NCBI GenBank assembly: GCA_001970955.1
Contig: MPUH01000119.1
Location: 1-64,000, forward strand
Length of the DNA: 64,000 nucleotides
Source of the DNA: Stentor coeruleus
Lineage: Eukaryota; Ciliophora; Heterotrichea; Heterotrichida; Stentoridae
Reading direction: 5' to 3'
The notes under the pieces are model-generated. The model searched no databases, was not told the origin of the DNA, and saw only the letters and a program-made list of their open reading frames with translations. Shown piece after piece: positions 9,705-20,307 of the stretch. Position 1 is the first letter of the stretch. Every line of letters starts with the position of its first letter. The position numbers and the translations under genes were made by a program.

Positions 9705-11420
9705 TTATATTCCATTTAAGGTGGGAGGAAGATTATGAAAATTTTGGGAATTTGTGATATGGTTTAATATGGATTGTTGAGAGCTTTTATGGAAAATTAA
9801 AACTTTTACGGTTTATAGAGACTTTTGATTAGGATTTAGGGTTGGATAAGATGGTTTTGGTATGGATTATATGAAAGATTATTGGGTTTTTGATTTAAGC
9901 TTTTGAGGATTTTAATTGGGTGGCTTTTGAAGAGGTTTGGGGATAAATAAAATTGGATATGATAGTGGGTTGAATGTGAAGTGTGAGTTTGAGAGTTTTA
10001 GGGAGATTGATATAGAATTTTTAAGTGGAGATATGATGGGTGCTAGGAAAATTAAAGGATTATATTAAATAGTTTTAAAGATGATAGGATTATAAGTATA
10101 GTAAGAAAATAAGGTTTCTTTAGATAAGAGTATTATTTTAAAATAACAAAGTAGTGTTTTTTATATAAAGATTGGGTTTTATGTTTTGTTATATATACCT
10201 AATCTTTACATATATTTTCTTTCACCTTATCTATTGTCTGAATGAAATTATATAGTTTTATAGTAAAACAATCAAAAATAACAATTCGAATAAAAAGAAT
10301 GTATTGCTATAAAAATCGCATGCCTATTTTTTCAGGCATATTCCCTAAAGTACTTAATTCTCTATAGCCTAGATTTTTTCTATCCAAATTCCTAAATTGT
10401 CCTTTAAATTCTTTCCTTCCATACACTTAACACTCCTTCGATATCCTTCCCACAACTCTTTTCATATCTTTACTATAAAACCCTAAAGCCAAAACTTATT
10501 TACACACACTATAAGCTTATCAACAAAAATCATCAACTAAAAAACCAAAAAATTTCAAATCATCATAAAAAAAACTTTCATATAATTTCTTCATCAGGTA
10601 TAAATTCTATAACAACCCCTAAGGATTTTCTATTAACTTTTCAATAACCCCATCACAATTTTTTGGATGATTTAAAATAACTATCATCAAATAAAAGGAT
10701 TGTTTATTAGAAAACATCATTTAAAGTAAAAAAATACTAAAAAACATATAAAGCATTATATATAAAATCTCAAATCTTAATTTTCCCATATTTCAAGTAA
10801 AAATATAATTATATTAGACAAGCTTAAAAGCTAAATATAAGAGTTTTAGAAAATGGCTGAAATTTACTTCCAATGTTTTCTAATACTTTAGCTAAAATAT
10901 TTAATTTTACTCTCAACTTTAAAAAGATAATAACAATATAATAACTTTAAAACCTAAATAAACTTATTCTTTTTGTATGTATTTGTAGTAAATAATAAAC
11001 GATTTTTTCTTTATAAAGGCAAAATCCAAACAGAAATATTGTATAATAATTATTTAAAGTATAAATTTTGACTTAGTGCCTAGTTTTTTATAGAAAAAAT
11101 GTATTTTATCAGGTTACTTTATATGTTTAATAATAAAAACCTTTATATTTTGATAATCTCCTTAATAATAATCAGATTACTATTTTATTTATATAAGGCT
11201 ATGATTAAAACTGTAATAATCATAAAAGTCTTTTACTTACCATAGTAATTATCGAAACAATAATAACTTTAGTATGTTCTAGAAATGTTTTATCTAAAAA
11301 TATCATATATTTTTATTTGCATAAGATCTTTAGAAGTTTTATTCTTTATTACTAGTTTAATTAGTGATATTTTATAATGTATTATATTTATAGAATTTTA
11401 ATTACAGCAAAACATAGTAT
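9705..11420. other. Long non-coding stretch with sharp G/C strand switch
   Basis: No gene seen. The top strand at 9841-10020 has 56 G and 2 C by my count. By 10370-10640 it has turned C-rich and G-poor (for example the run of CCTTTAAATTCTTTCCTTCC). After 10700 it is plain AT-rich. Confidence 0.7.
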
Positions 11421-11861
11421 TTAGAATAAAATGCATCCTTTTGAACAGGAGCAATTCACTTCTTCTAGCATACTTTTTTCTATTTTTGTTGTATCATTTT
11501 TAGAATTTACAATTTTTGTCAGCAGTTTGTTTTTTTCCTCCTTTTCTTTAAGTACTGTCAAGTTGTAGTCTAGTTTTTTATTAATCATTTTTACCTGCAT
11601 CCTCAATGATTCTAGTTCTTTGAGAATAATCGCCTGAGAAGGGTTAAGATTTTCTGATAATGGTGTTTGCAAAATATTATTCGTAGATTCAATCTCAGTT
11701 CTAGTATCAACAAAACTAAAATCAAAGTTTTCAGAATTTGGAATTTCGACAAAATTGTTTTCAGGAGAACCTATTCTTGATACTACACTAGATGAAATAA
11801 TCAATCTTTCAGGAAACTTCCCATTATCTGATCTTCTAAAGTCCCAATCATATTTCGACAT
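11421..11861 (-). CDS. Small coiled-coil protein with Cys-rich CaaX tail
   Basis: 146 residues, no recognised domain. The first half is polar and probably disordered. About residues 75-125 form a short coiled coil (LKELESLRMQVKMINKKLDY). The end reads CSCSKGCILF: a CaaX box (CILF) with two further cysteines just before it, as in proteins both prenylated and palmitoylated. This suggests a small peripheral membrane adaptor. It is isolated, with more than 1 kb of non-coding DNA on each side. Confidence 0.6.
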   Translation of the reverse strand: MSKYDWDFRRSDNGKFPERLIISSSVVSRIGSPENNFVEIPNSENFDFSFVDTRTEIESTNNILQTPLSENLNPSQAIILKELESLRMQVKMINKKLDYNLTVLKEKEEKNKLLTKIVNSKNDTTKIEKSMLEEVNCSCSKGCILF

Positions 11862-13412
11862 TTATTTGATTTAATATAAAATCATTTATGTCATTACAAA
11901 GAAAAACTATAATTCAACTTGGTATTTTATGTTAATTTATAAGGTGATAATTATTAGATTTGCTTTAATAATTCATTTTATTATGTTATTATGAAAAGTT
12001 TTTTTATTGTAAAAATATGGTTTTTATGTAGTAAACTTTTATCTGTTGTATTAGTACTTAATCAGTATTATATGAAAACTTTATATATTACTTATAAGAA
12101 TATAGAAAATAAAGTTTACTTTTATAGTTATAAAACTGCTTATGAAATATGGGTTTAAAAGATATTTGCGAATAAAATTTTAGGGTAACAAGAATAGATA
12201 ATTTGACTTTAGAAAGTATAGAGTAAATGGAATAGAATAGGTGTTGTTAGGAATTAAGGCATTTAAAAGATAAGGGAAAAGACTGATTAAGAGAACTAGT
12301 TTGAATAAAACATTTAAAAAATAAGTTTTGAATGTAGGAGTCTAAACATTTTTTAAGTAAAATTTTACAAGTTTTAATAGGAAATGGATAAGGTTGTGAG
12401 TAGAAAATTTACTTTTGAAGTTTTTTTTGTAAATTTATAAGTTGGATTTATAGTTGCTTTTTTTGAATTTATTATATAGATTTTCTTGGCGATAACAAAT
12501 TATATATTTTTTTAATGCTTTTACCCTTTGAATAATGTAGAATATGAAATAGTTGAGTTTGCAACTAAAGTAAAGAATAAAAACTTTAAGTTGTAGGATT
12601 GAGTAGTAAATGAGTTTATGCGATGTCATAATTTCACCTTTATATTTTAGGTTTTTAGATTTAGATTTTGATTTAGATTTAGATGATTTAACTGTTGCTT
12701 TATTACTCAAAATCACTAATAATATTTATAAAAATTTCTTATTATTAAAGATAATAAGTGTATTTCCTGATTTTTTAATAAAATAAATTTTTTTATTGAG
12801 ATAGTTCTTATGAAAAATCAGACAAATTTACTTTAAAAGCTTAATCATCATAAAGTATAAAAGGTGACTTAAATCATATGGATTAGTTACAGTATTACAA
12901 CCCCAATAAAATTCTAGATAAAAATTATAAATTGTTATATCTTTAGATTTTACTTTTTTGCAATTGAAGTTGTTTCCCATAAGTTTTATACTATTCAAGA
13001 ACAAATAAACATACTTCTTCATTGATTCTAATATACAAAATAAAACTTTTTATGAATATTACAAACTGGCTTATGTGATTATAATCATAAATGCCAGGGA
13101 AATTTATAAAATTACATTTAAGATTTTTAAGTATTTATATTCTTAGCCTATTTAATATCTATAAATCCAAGCATTAAAACTTAAACATCCTTCCGTTCTC
13201 TGATTAATTACATAAATATCTATATAAAAAATCACAAAATAAATAAAAACTTTAACCAAACACCATCAAAGCCCTTAAAATCCTGGTTAATTTTCACTAA
13301 AAACAAAAAATAATCTACAAAAAAAAAAGCATTTTCCTAACAAACAACTAAAAATCATCAATAAAAAACCACACCAAAAAAAATATCATCAACATTTCTA
13401 ACTGCTTATTTA
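11862..13412. other. Gene-poor stretch with two doubtful small frames
   Basis: Two minus-strand frames are open: 12435-12716 (93 codons, SKSKSKSK repeat then hydrophobic) and 12828-13022 (64 codons). Neither has a recognisable domain and both share the AT-rich composition around them. 13140-13400 is A/C-rich on the top strand before the next gene. Confidence 0.4.
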
Positions 13413-14285
13413 CTAAAATATCTGGCATGACGAAGGCTGAGGGTTAGCTTCAACAGCGCAAAGCCAATTGCAGAAGTACTTTACCTTTTCCCAAGCCATG
13501 CCAATTCCAGGTTTGTTTGTAAGTGTCTGATCGCCTTTTACTCTAATATTAGCGAATGTGATTTTGGTAAAATGATTAAGCATATAACGCATTCTTGTGT
13601 ATTGCCAATAAATAACAGGAGAAATCCAATGCGAATAGCCTAATATTGTAAGGATAATAAGACCAAAGCCTACCCATGCTTCACAGTCAGCACGGGATTG
13701 GAGGATAGCGAGTTTTTTTGTTTCGAATCTATTGGCTAAGTCTTTGATTTTCTGAGGGAAATAAGAACTTCTGATTATTATATCAGGGACATATACAAGA
13801 GTACCTAAATACACAGGGACGATCCACAAAGCATTAGTCGGTAATACTAAAAACAACAAAGCAAAGGCAATCGAATGTAAATTATCATCAGAAATCACTG
13901 GTCTCCAATACTCTAAATTCATTTTTGGCATGTTATGGTAATGAATAATTCCTGCAAGATGGCCACAGATGATAAGATGTAAAGTTTTTCCAAAGAACAT
14001 AGCTGGGACTGATAAAAAAAACAATAAAGCTTGGAGTATTTGCATTGAAGAAGGAGGTGGTAAAGAATTTCCATATGCTTGTCTTGGTCTCTCTTCATTT
14101 TGTCTTGGGTTAGTTTGAGGTATAGGATTTGGGTTATAATTCTTATCAATATGCTCTTTGTACCATTTTTGCTTGAGCTTTTGTAGTCTGGCATAGTCAG
14201 GTTTTGGATAAACATTGTTTTCATAGTAGTTCAACCACTCTTGACTCTTACTAAAATCGAAGTTCTCAAATCCTCTCGCTGCCAT
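13413..14285 (-). CDS. TMEM33/Pom33-family membrane protein with CaaX tail
   Basis: 290 residues. An N-terminal polar region (1-75, Pro/Asn/Gln-rich, preceded by SQEWLNYYENNVYPKPDY) is followed by four to five membrane segments (about 80-230). The stretch DDNLHSIAFALLFL and the end IYWQYTRMRYMLNHFTKITF match the TMEM33/Kr-h2/Pom33 family, whose members shape ER tubules and associate with nuclear pores. The polar N-terminal extension is not in the animal protein. The last four residues are CQIF, a CaaX-type box not usual for the family. The assignment rests on my reading of these motifs. Confidence 0.65.
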   Translation of the reverse strand: MAARGFENFDFSKSQEWLNYYENNVYPKPDYARLQKLKQKWYKEHIDKNYNPNPIPQTNPRQNEERPRQAYGNSLPPPSSMQILQALLFFLSVPAMFFGKTLHLIICGHLAGIIHYHNMPKMNLEYWRPVISDDNLHSIAFALLFLVLPTNALWIVPVYLGTLVYVPDIIIRSSYFPQKIKDLANRFETKKLAILQSRADCEAWVGFGLIILTILGYSHWISPVIYWQYTRMRYMLNHFTKITFANIRVKGDQTLTNKPGIGMAWEKVKYFCNWLCAVEANPQPSSCQIF

Positions 14286-14749
14286 TTATATTATAAAAAA
14301 TCAAGCTTTATGGGTTTTTAGCTTTAAGACTTGGGTTTTTTGTATAGAAGGTTTAGGTTAGGAAGTTTAATTTAGATTTTTTTAATAAAAATTTACCTTT
14401 TTCAGGTTGGTTTTAAGAAATTTATGATAAAACTGGGCTTTTGTGTTATGATGGAAAACAGGTTTAGGGTTATTATTTTTGAAAGAGTTGTAAACAAAAA
14501 AATTCATGTTTTTTTATGTTTTGAAATAGTTTGGCAAAAGTTTTAATATTTTATCTATAAATGGAAATTAGTTTATACACCCTAAGGGATGATAACCCAA
14601 AAAACAGAATAATAATTAGTTGTGAATATAAATGTGTTAGAGCTTTTTGGGGTCTTAGTTTTGGTGAGGTTTTAGCTTTTGGGTGCATTTAAGCTATAAC
14701 GTTTTTTAATAATATCTCAAGTCTTTCATATCTTAAGACTTTGCAATAT
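14286..14749. other. Non-coding, G/T-rich
   Basis: Between divergent frames. The top strand is T/G-rich with very few C. No promoter motif recognised. Confidence 0.5.
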
Positions 14750-15094
14750 ATGTTTAGTATTTGTAAAAACTGTAGATCTTTTCCTAATTTATTAAAATTT
14801 ATCAGAGACTTAGGGTTGGAGGTTGGACAATTTGAAGATTTTTTTGATATTTTTCCAAATAAAGAACTGGCTAGAGATATATGCAAATGGGGTAAGCTTT
14901 ATTTCCTGGATAAAAATTACAACATTTTTTATAAAGTTAATTCTGAACGAAATACTATATTTACTAACCCGGAGCCTGTAATTTTTGTTGATTTGCAAAG
15001 GAATACTTTGAATAATTTCACTATAAAAGCTATGGATTTTATTATAGCCTTCAAAAAAACCGAGCTTAATTCAAAAATCAGCGCCATTGCTTAG
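14750..15094 (+). CDS. Small hypothetical protein
   Basis: From ATG 14750, 114 residues. Protein-like (LKFIRDLGLEVGQFEDFFDI, then FPNKELARDICKWGKLYFLD), no known domain, no membrane segment. The frame is open upstream to 14693 without another ATG, so the true start could lie further up behind a short intron, or this may be the 3' part of a decayed gene. Codon use has more G and C than the flanks, which favours coding. Confidence 0.4.
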   Translation: MFSICKNCRSFPNLLKFIRDLGLEVGQFEDFFDIFPNKELARDICKWGKLYFLDKNYNIFYKVNSERNTIFTNPEPVIFVDLQRNTLNNFTIKAMDFIIAFKKTELNSKISAIA

Positions 15095-15358
15095 AGGATA
15101 GAAAAGTAGACTAAATACTAACAGATTTTAGAAATAGTCTACTTTCTATAATTACAATAAAGAAATCAGTAACTTTTTATGTTCAAAAAAAGCATAATTC
15201 AACAAAAAATTAAAGTTTAAACCCAAAATTAGAACCAAAAAATAATCAAACCTATAAACTATTTATCTAATAAAATATCATTCTAATCAAAATTATACAA
15301 CCATCTCACAATTTATTTAAACAACCAAAAATACAACAAAAATAAATTAATAGCCCAA

Positions 15359-15979
15359 CTAACTAGTGCCAGTAGGGCACGAAAAATGGTCAAAGTCAAT
15401 TGTATTGACAATTTCGCCACACTCTAAAAGTTCCAAAAGACAATCTTCAATTTTTTCTATACTCATATTCTTCAAATATAATTCTTTAATATCTAAACTT
15501 GTAAGACCGATAGAATTACTCCCTTTATCCTTAAAAATCGCCATCAAAACCTGATTTTTTTCTCTCCAAAAAATCTCCGTAACCAAAGCTGAACTTATAA
15601 AAAAGTTAACTTGATTCCGTTCAGTAATTTTTTCAATACTCCTAACAATAAAAACTAATTCTTCAGTATTTTTTCTTATTTTCCCCACAACTCTGTAATA
15701 AGAATTCAGTTCCCAGATCATATCTTTATCAGTACCATAGCATCTTCCATTTCTTGTGATTATATAAGCACGTAATTTTAAAGATCCAGTATGATCAGCT
15801 AGGATAAAATCTATATAAAACAAAAATACGCTTTTTGATATTAGACGACCACAAAGCTCGATGTCTTTTATACGTTTTCCACATAAGATACTGCCGAGTT
15901 GGAAATATTTTAGTAGAGTTGTTATGTGAAAAGACATTAGGCCTTCATGATTTGGGGGCTTGATTTTATGAATTTCCAT
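15359..15979 (-). CDS. RPA2: Replication protein A, 32-kDa subunit
   Basis: 206 residues, slightly shorter than human RPA32 (270), mostly because the N-terminal phosphorylated region is missing. Residues about 30-115 fit the OB fold (ELCGRLISKSVFLFYIDFIL to YYRVVGKIRKNTEELVFIVR). Residues about 140-200 fit the C-terminal winged helix, ending EIVNTIDFDHFSC, as in human STVDDDHF. RPA binds single-stranded DNA in replication and repair, in the nucleus. Lack of the Ser-rich N-terminus means the usual damage-dependent phosphorylation sites are absent. Confidence 0.85.
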   Translation of the reverse strand: MEIHKIKPPNHEGLMSFHITTLLKYFQLGSILCGKRIKDIELCGRLISKSVFLFYIDFILADHTGSLKLRAYIITRNGRCYGTDKDMIWELNSYYRVVGKIRKNTEELVFIVRSIEKITERNQVNFFISSALVTEIFWREKNQVLMAIFKDKGSNSIGLTSLDIKELYLKNMSIEKIEDCLLELLECGEIVNTIDFDHFSCPTGTS

Positions 15980-16205
15980 TATTTTTGGAATTTTTTTTTA
16001 GCTATGTGGATAAATTTTTATGCATGTTGGATTTGGATTGGGAAGAGGAATTTTAGTGTTGATTTTAGAAGAATGGATGGTTTGTGTAGGAAAATTTAAG
16101 GTTTTTGCGATTTTTTTGGGTTTTTGTATTTGCTAACGTGATTTTTAGTTTAGAGTTTTATGTGGTATAAGTCTGGGGGTATGCTTTTAGAGATATTTTT
16201 TTATT
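15980..16205. other. RPA2 upstream region, G/T-rich
   Basis: G/T-rich on the top strand. No motif recognised. It leads into the second Tigger piece. Confidence 0.4.
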
Positions 16206-16975
16206 ATAGAGATTTTTAATTCAAAAAAAAAGCTTTGAGATTTGCTGAAAAGATAAATAATTCAAACTTTGAAGCTTATTTATTTTAAAAGAAATTTAAG
16301 TTTTTTTTAAGCGCTTCCATGATGAGTCTGCTTCGGCAAATGAAAATTACCCCAAAATAATTATCCAGAAAATAGATAAAATTTTTACTGGCTTTGCCTC
16401 AAAAAATATTTTTAAGCACTTTCTTAGAGATCATTAGTGCAGAAATAAAATTATCACATGGATCAAAAGTTTAAAAAGATAAAATATCTGTTTTGTTAGA
16501 TGCATCTCACTGGAGAAAAGATTATGCCTTAGTTATTGTTAGGTTAAAAAATCCTAGTTGATTTAAAAATATTAACCTTAATATTCTTAATGTAATGTTT
16601 AAAAGGAAAAATAATTCTTGGTTAGCAGCTCAAATCTTTGAAAAATGATTTGTGAAATAGGCAAGTTGCTTAAAAGATAAAACAGAATCATCCTTTTGTT
16701 TATAGATAATTGTTCATTTCATAAGATGATAAAATGTTCTTATATAAAAATGTACTTTCTCCCAGCAAGCACTAGATCATTAATTAAACCTCTTGACATG
16801 GGAATCATTAAAAATATTAAGGTTAATTAGAGAATCATTTCTTAGGGTATATTGAAAATAGTGCCTACTGGTTTGACATGAATCAATGCATTAATCTGCT
16901 TAATTTAATAAAATTGGTCATTTTCCATCCTACCATAGTCTTAAACAAATGCAGAAAGCATCCTAAATATTAAAA
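16206..16975 (+). mobile_element. Decayed Tigger transposon piece (copy 2)
   Basis: Plus-strand DNA is alignable by eye with copy 1 from the second DNA-binding region on (ATTTGCTGAAAAG, TTTAAGCGCTTCCATGATGA). Both copies share AGCGCTTCCATGATGA. At about 16690-16810 one frame reads LLFIDNCSFHK, the second catalytic aspartate motif, then FLPASTRSLIKPLDMGIIKN, matching LPPNTTSLIQPMDQGII of Tigger. There are several frame changes and stops, and neither the N-terminal HTH nor the acidic tail was found. It is a dead copy of the same family as 4205-5940. Confidence 0.8.
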
Positions 16976-17284
16976 CACAGAATACATTTCAGCTTATTAA
17001 ATCTTTGCCACCCACATAATTTAACAATAATAAACTACTTCTCTAATAATAAAAAAAAAGTGGTGAAAATTTTATCCTAAAACTTTAATTATTTAATATC
17101 TTGGATAGAGAAATTTTTATATATTTTTCCTTTTTATATGAAGATAATTAGATAAGTTTATTATGGAAAGGTAGTTGAGGTTTTGATTATGAGGTAGATT
17201 TATAAAAGGTTATGAGTTTAAAGTTTGTATAGGGTTGGGTATGGTTACAGGCACTTTATGTTGTTATAAAATTAAAATGGGGGA
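16976..17284. other. Non-coding stretch
   Basis: Right flank of Tigger copy 2. Becomes G-rich at 17160-17290. Nothing recognised. Confidence 0.4.
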
Positions 17285-17507
17285 CTAAAAATATTTGGCT
17301 GGTATTAATTTCAATAACTTTTGAGCAGCTTCCACAAGATCATAAACCTCATAGCTAGCATTATCCCAATATAACTGTTGATATTTTACGTGAAATAATT
17401 ATAATAACCTTGTATCAAGAATTATCATCAAGTTCAAGTTTTATATTATTATGAAAAGATAGAATTTGGGCATCTAATATGGTATTCCCACTTCTAGAAA
17501 TAGACAT
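17285..17507 (-). pseudogene. Small decayed gene piece
   Basis: Minus strand: MSISRSGNTILDAQILSFHN in one frame, then after one shift LFHVKYQQLYWDNASYEVYD and LVEAAQKLLKLIPAKYF before TAG. Both halves read like protein. GTAAAATATCAACAG inside it would fit a 15-nt intron but is also open in frame. The family is not recognised. Confidence 0.35.
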
Positions 17508-18091
17508 TAAAATTACTATACAAAAGATCCTAAATTACGCCTGCTAACCATACAAACATTCCTTTATCTTTTTCTTAATCCTAATACTATCAAGTAAAAT
17601 ATTCCTTACCTAATACCAATATATTTTCAAAAGCTCAAGACCCAAAACCTTGGGTATAAGATTTTTAAAAACATAAAAAAATTATCATTTAAGCCAAAAA
17701 CCAATTCTACCTAAACCCTATTTCCCACACAAACTACATCTTACAAATCCTCACAACCAAATCAAATCCTTCTTAACCNAAAAACCAATTCTACCTAAAC
17801 CCTATTTCCCACACAAACTACATCTTACAAATCCTCACAACCAAATCAAATCCTTCCTAACTTCCTCAAAGCCATTAACCAAACCCATAATTTTTATCAC
17901 TCAAAACCACATCTACAAATCCTACCAAAAGCATAACCCTTCATCCAACATGCAAAAATTAAAAAATTCTCTAATCTCAATCCAATCCTTTTACTCCACT
18001 CTTTCCCTTTCAAGCATCTAAAATCCAAATCTTCAAATCCTTTAACATTCTTAGTTTAGATAATCTACATAGTACTATTTATATATTAAAA
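17508..18091. other. A/C-rich upstream region with assembly join at 17779
   Basis: The top strand is almost G-free; 17701-17760 has 23 C and no G by my count. A single N at 17779 separates two near-identical 83-bp copies (17696-17778 and 17780-17862), which I read as overlapping contig ends, not a biological repeat. Confidence 0.8.
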
Positions 18092-19456
18092 ATGGAATAT
18101 AGCCCTCCTTTTGTTCAAGACCAAGAACTAATGGACTCAGTAGGCCCATTTTTATCAAAGCGTCCATGTATTTTTGACTACGAATCTCCGACAAAACATC
18201 CAAAAAAATGCATATTTCTAGTCACAGGGCCTTATCACTCAATATCTTCCTACGACTCTACTTCAATGATACCTTTAAATTCTTTAATCCCTCAAGTGAG
18301 CTACAAACAGCTTAAAATCATGTTTTTGACTTCAAAGCCTTACTTTTTATCCTGTTCCAACTGTTTGTGTACTGAAATCGACCCAACCATCAAACTGCCA
18401 TTTTCTCTAGCTGAAAACTTACTAGAAAAGTCAGCAGCTATGCTTAAGAAAACCCTAATAAAGTCCCCCAGATGCTTCCTTGAATCTTCAGAAGACAAGA
18501 AAAACTATATAAACGCAAGAAAAAATGCCCATAGCGCCTTAGAAGTTTTATACCCTTACCTGTTAAAATCCTTTACTATTCTCAACAGTAAAAGATCAGA
18601 AACTTCAAAAACTACCAAAACCGTCGAATACCGACCGAAACAGCTGAAAATTATCATGGCTTTTTATTTCGCTAGGTTTTTACTCACAGAAATGCATATG
18701 GGTAACCAACTTGATATATCAGAACTTCATCCAATAATGCACTTTGTTGATATAAAAAACCTCTTCCTCAGTCTAGAATCCTTTGCACCTTCATCTAGAG
18801 CTTTTATCCTTGAACATTGGATATCATTTTTTTATATTGGCAAAGATGTTAATTATAGAAAAGATATTATTGAACTTAACAACTCATTTGCTTCATGGAT
18901 AAAACCAAATCAACTCAGTGAAGTTTTTCATAAAAATGTAGAGTTTTTTCATAGGATATTACTTAAACCTATAATACGAGGAACTTATGATAAGACTTTA
19001 AATAATCCGAATTATGAAGGGATTGTTAGAGATATGCTTAAAAATGTGGTCTTTGCGTATTTTCATGGGCATAGTAGTTTTGCTGGGTTTACAAAAATGA
19101 TTTATATTTCAGCTAAAGATTTGGATGATATGTATTTGTTTAATAAGGATTTGTGGAAAGCTTATTTACTTGTATGTTTAATACATGAAATGGCGAATTA
19201 TTATAGAGGGTATTTTTTAACTAATGATAAAGAGTGGGTAGAAAATGTTACTTTAGAAGTCAGGTATTGCAAGAAAGTGTATGAGTGTGAGAAAAGCCTT
19301 TTTGGTGGAAAAGTTCAGAATATTTATAAGAATATTGCCAGGTTTTTGAATAAAGAAGTCAGTTGGGATTTGGATTGTGAGAGCTTTAAGGAAAATTTTA
19401 TGAGGATTTATAAGTATTGTAGAGATAATGAGGAACAATATGTTATTTTCTATTAA
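18092..19456 (+). CDS. Uncharacterised 454-residue protein
   Basis: No domain recognised. No signal peptide or membrane segment. It has a Cys pair (FLSCSNCLCTE, about residue 88-98), a basic middle (about 185-205) and a helical C-terminal half. VCLIHEMANYYRGYF at about residue 365-380 recalls a zincin HExxH site but has Asn where the second His should be, so protease activity is not supported. The 5' half of the gene is A/C-biased and the 3' half G/T-biased on the coding strand. Confidence 0.75.
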   Translation: MEYSPPFVQDQELMDSVGPFLSKRPCIFDYESPTKHPKKCIFLVTGPYHSISSYDSTSMIPLNSLIPQVSYKQLKIMFLTSKPYFLSCSNCLCTEIDPTIKLPFSLAENLLEKSAAMLKKTLIKSPRCFLESSEDKKNYINARKNAHSALEVLYPYLLKSFTILNSKRSETSKTTKTVEYRPKQLKIIMAFYFARFLLTEMHMGNQLDISELHPIMHFVDIKNLFLSLESFAPSSRAFILEHWISFFYIGKDVNYRKDIIELNNSFASWIKPNQLSEVFHKNVEFFHRILLKPIIRGTYDKTLNNPNYEGIVRDMLKNVVFAYFHGHSSFAGFTKMIYISAKDLDDMYLFNKDLWKAYLLVCLIHEMANYYRGYFLTNDKEWVENVTLEVRYCKKVYECEKSLFGGKVQNIYKNIARFLNKEVSWDLDCESFKENFMRIYKYCRDNEEQYVIFY

Positions 19457-19851
19457 CATAATAATTTTTTAAATATGAGTCTTAGAGATAAAGAGGTGAT
19501 AGGATTAGGCTATTAGGGGTTTTGTGATTTGAGGATTATGATTGGGAAAGATATAATTTTACCTGATTTTTTGAATGGCTTTTGATGGGTTGGGAGCGTA
19601 GATAAAAGATGTAAATGAAAAAGACTTAGGGCTGATTTGTTGAAATACAAGGTGGAATATTAGTTATTTAAAGTGTTATTTTTGGAATTAGATTTATGAG
19701 AATAGAGGTTGGGATGAATTTATGTAGGGTTTAGATATTTCAGTTTGATTTGTGATTTTTTATTATTGTAGATATGAATAGATAGTTGGTTTATGAGAAT
19801 AAAGTAAGGAGTAAATTATTATAGAGGGTTAGGTATGGTATTTAGATTTTT
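19457..19851. other. Non-coding, G-rich
   Basis: Strongly G/T/A with few C up to the next gene. Nothing else seen. Confidence 0.5.
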
Positions 19852-20307
19852 ATGCTTATTATTCATATATTAAATATGATAGGTATTTTATTACTTTTAG
19901 CTCTTGGAGAATCTATTAAAATCCTATCTCCTCAAGAAATTCCTGTTCAAACAGAAAAATTAACTACAGCAGTTGGCACTAACTGTGGATATACAAATAT
20001 TTACTACATTTATGGAGTTGATGTTACTCCATGGCCTCCAACTCCAGGTACATCAGCCCTAGTATCTATGGGAGGTATGTTCTTAATGAATGCTTTAGTC
20101 CAAAATGTAGTTTATTCATCTCTTATTGACGGAATTATTACTACAGAAGCTGTTGCGGTAAATAATGATTATATTGCAGGGGAAGAAGTCATTTTTGAAA
20201 TCGCAATTGTATTTCCTACATATCCTGGAACATACACAAGCAGTATCATGCTTGAGGGAGCTGGCTTATATTTATGCTGCTGGGCTTATAATTATATTAT
20301 TTATTAG
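19852..20307 (+). CDS. Secreted ML-like (MD-2-type lipid recognition) protein
   Basis: 151 residues. A hydrophobic signal peptide covers about 1-20 (MLIIHILNMIGILLLLALGE). The mature part has NCGYTNIYYIYGVDVTPWPP followed by TPG, then a beta-rich stretch, FPTYPGTYTSS, and CCW near the end. The pattern (one Cys, V-P-PP-PG, P-G-Y, Cys) resembles the ML domain of NPC2/PG-PI transfer proteins, which bind lipids. Two closer relatives lie at 30387 and 31682. Lipid binding is inference. Confidence 0.6.
   Translation: MLIIHILNMIGILLLLALGESIKILSPQEIPVQTEKLTTAVGTNCGYTNIYYIYGVDVTPWPPTPGTSALVSMGGMFLMNALVQNVVYSSLIDGIITTEAVAVNNDYIAGEEVIFEIAIVFPTYPGTYTSSIMLEGAGLYLCCWAYNYIIY

Noticed and set aside
12435-12716. 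Minus-strand frame with SKSKSKSK run
   Set aside because: Low complexity then random hydrophobic residues; a possible GTAATAAAGCAACAG intron at its start leads to no upstream exon.
12828-13022. Minus-strand 64-codon frame
   Set aside because: Short, AT-rich and without any recognisable feature.
18092-19456. Zinc protease from HEMAN
   Set aside because: The second His of HExxH is missing and no other zincin feature is seen.
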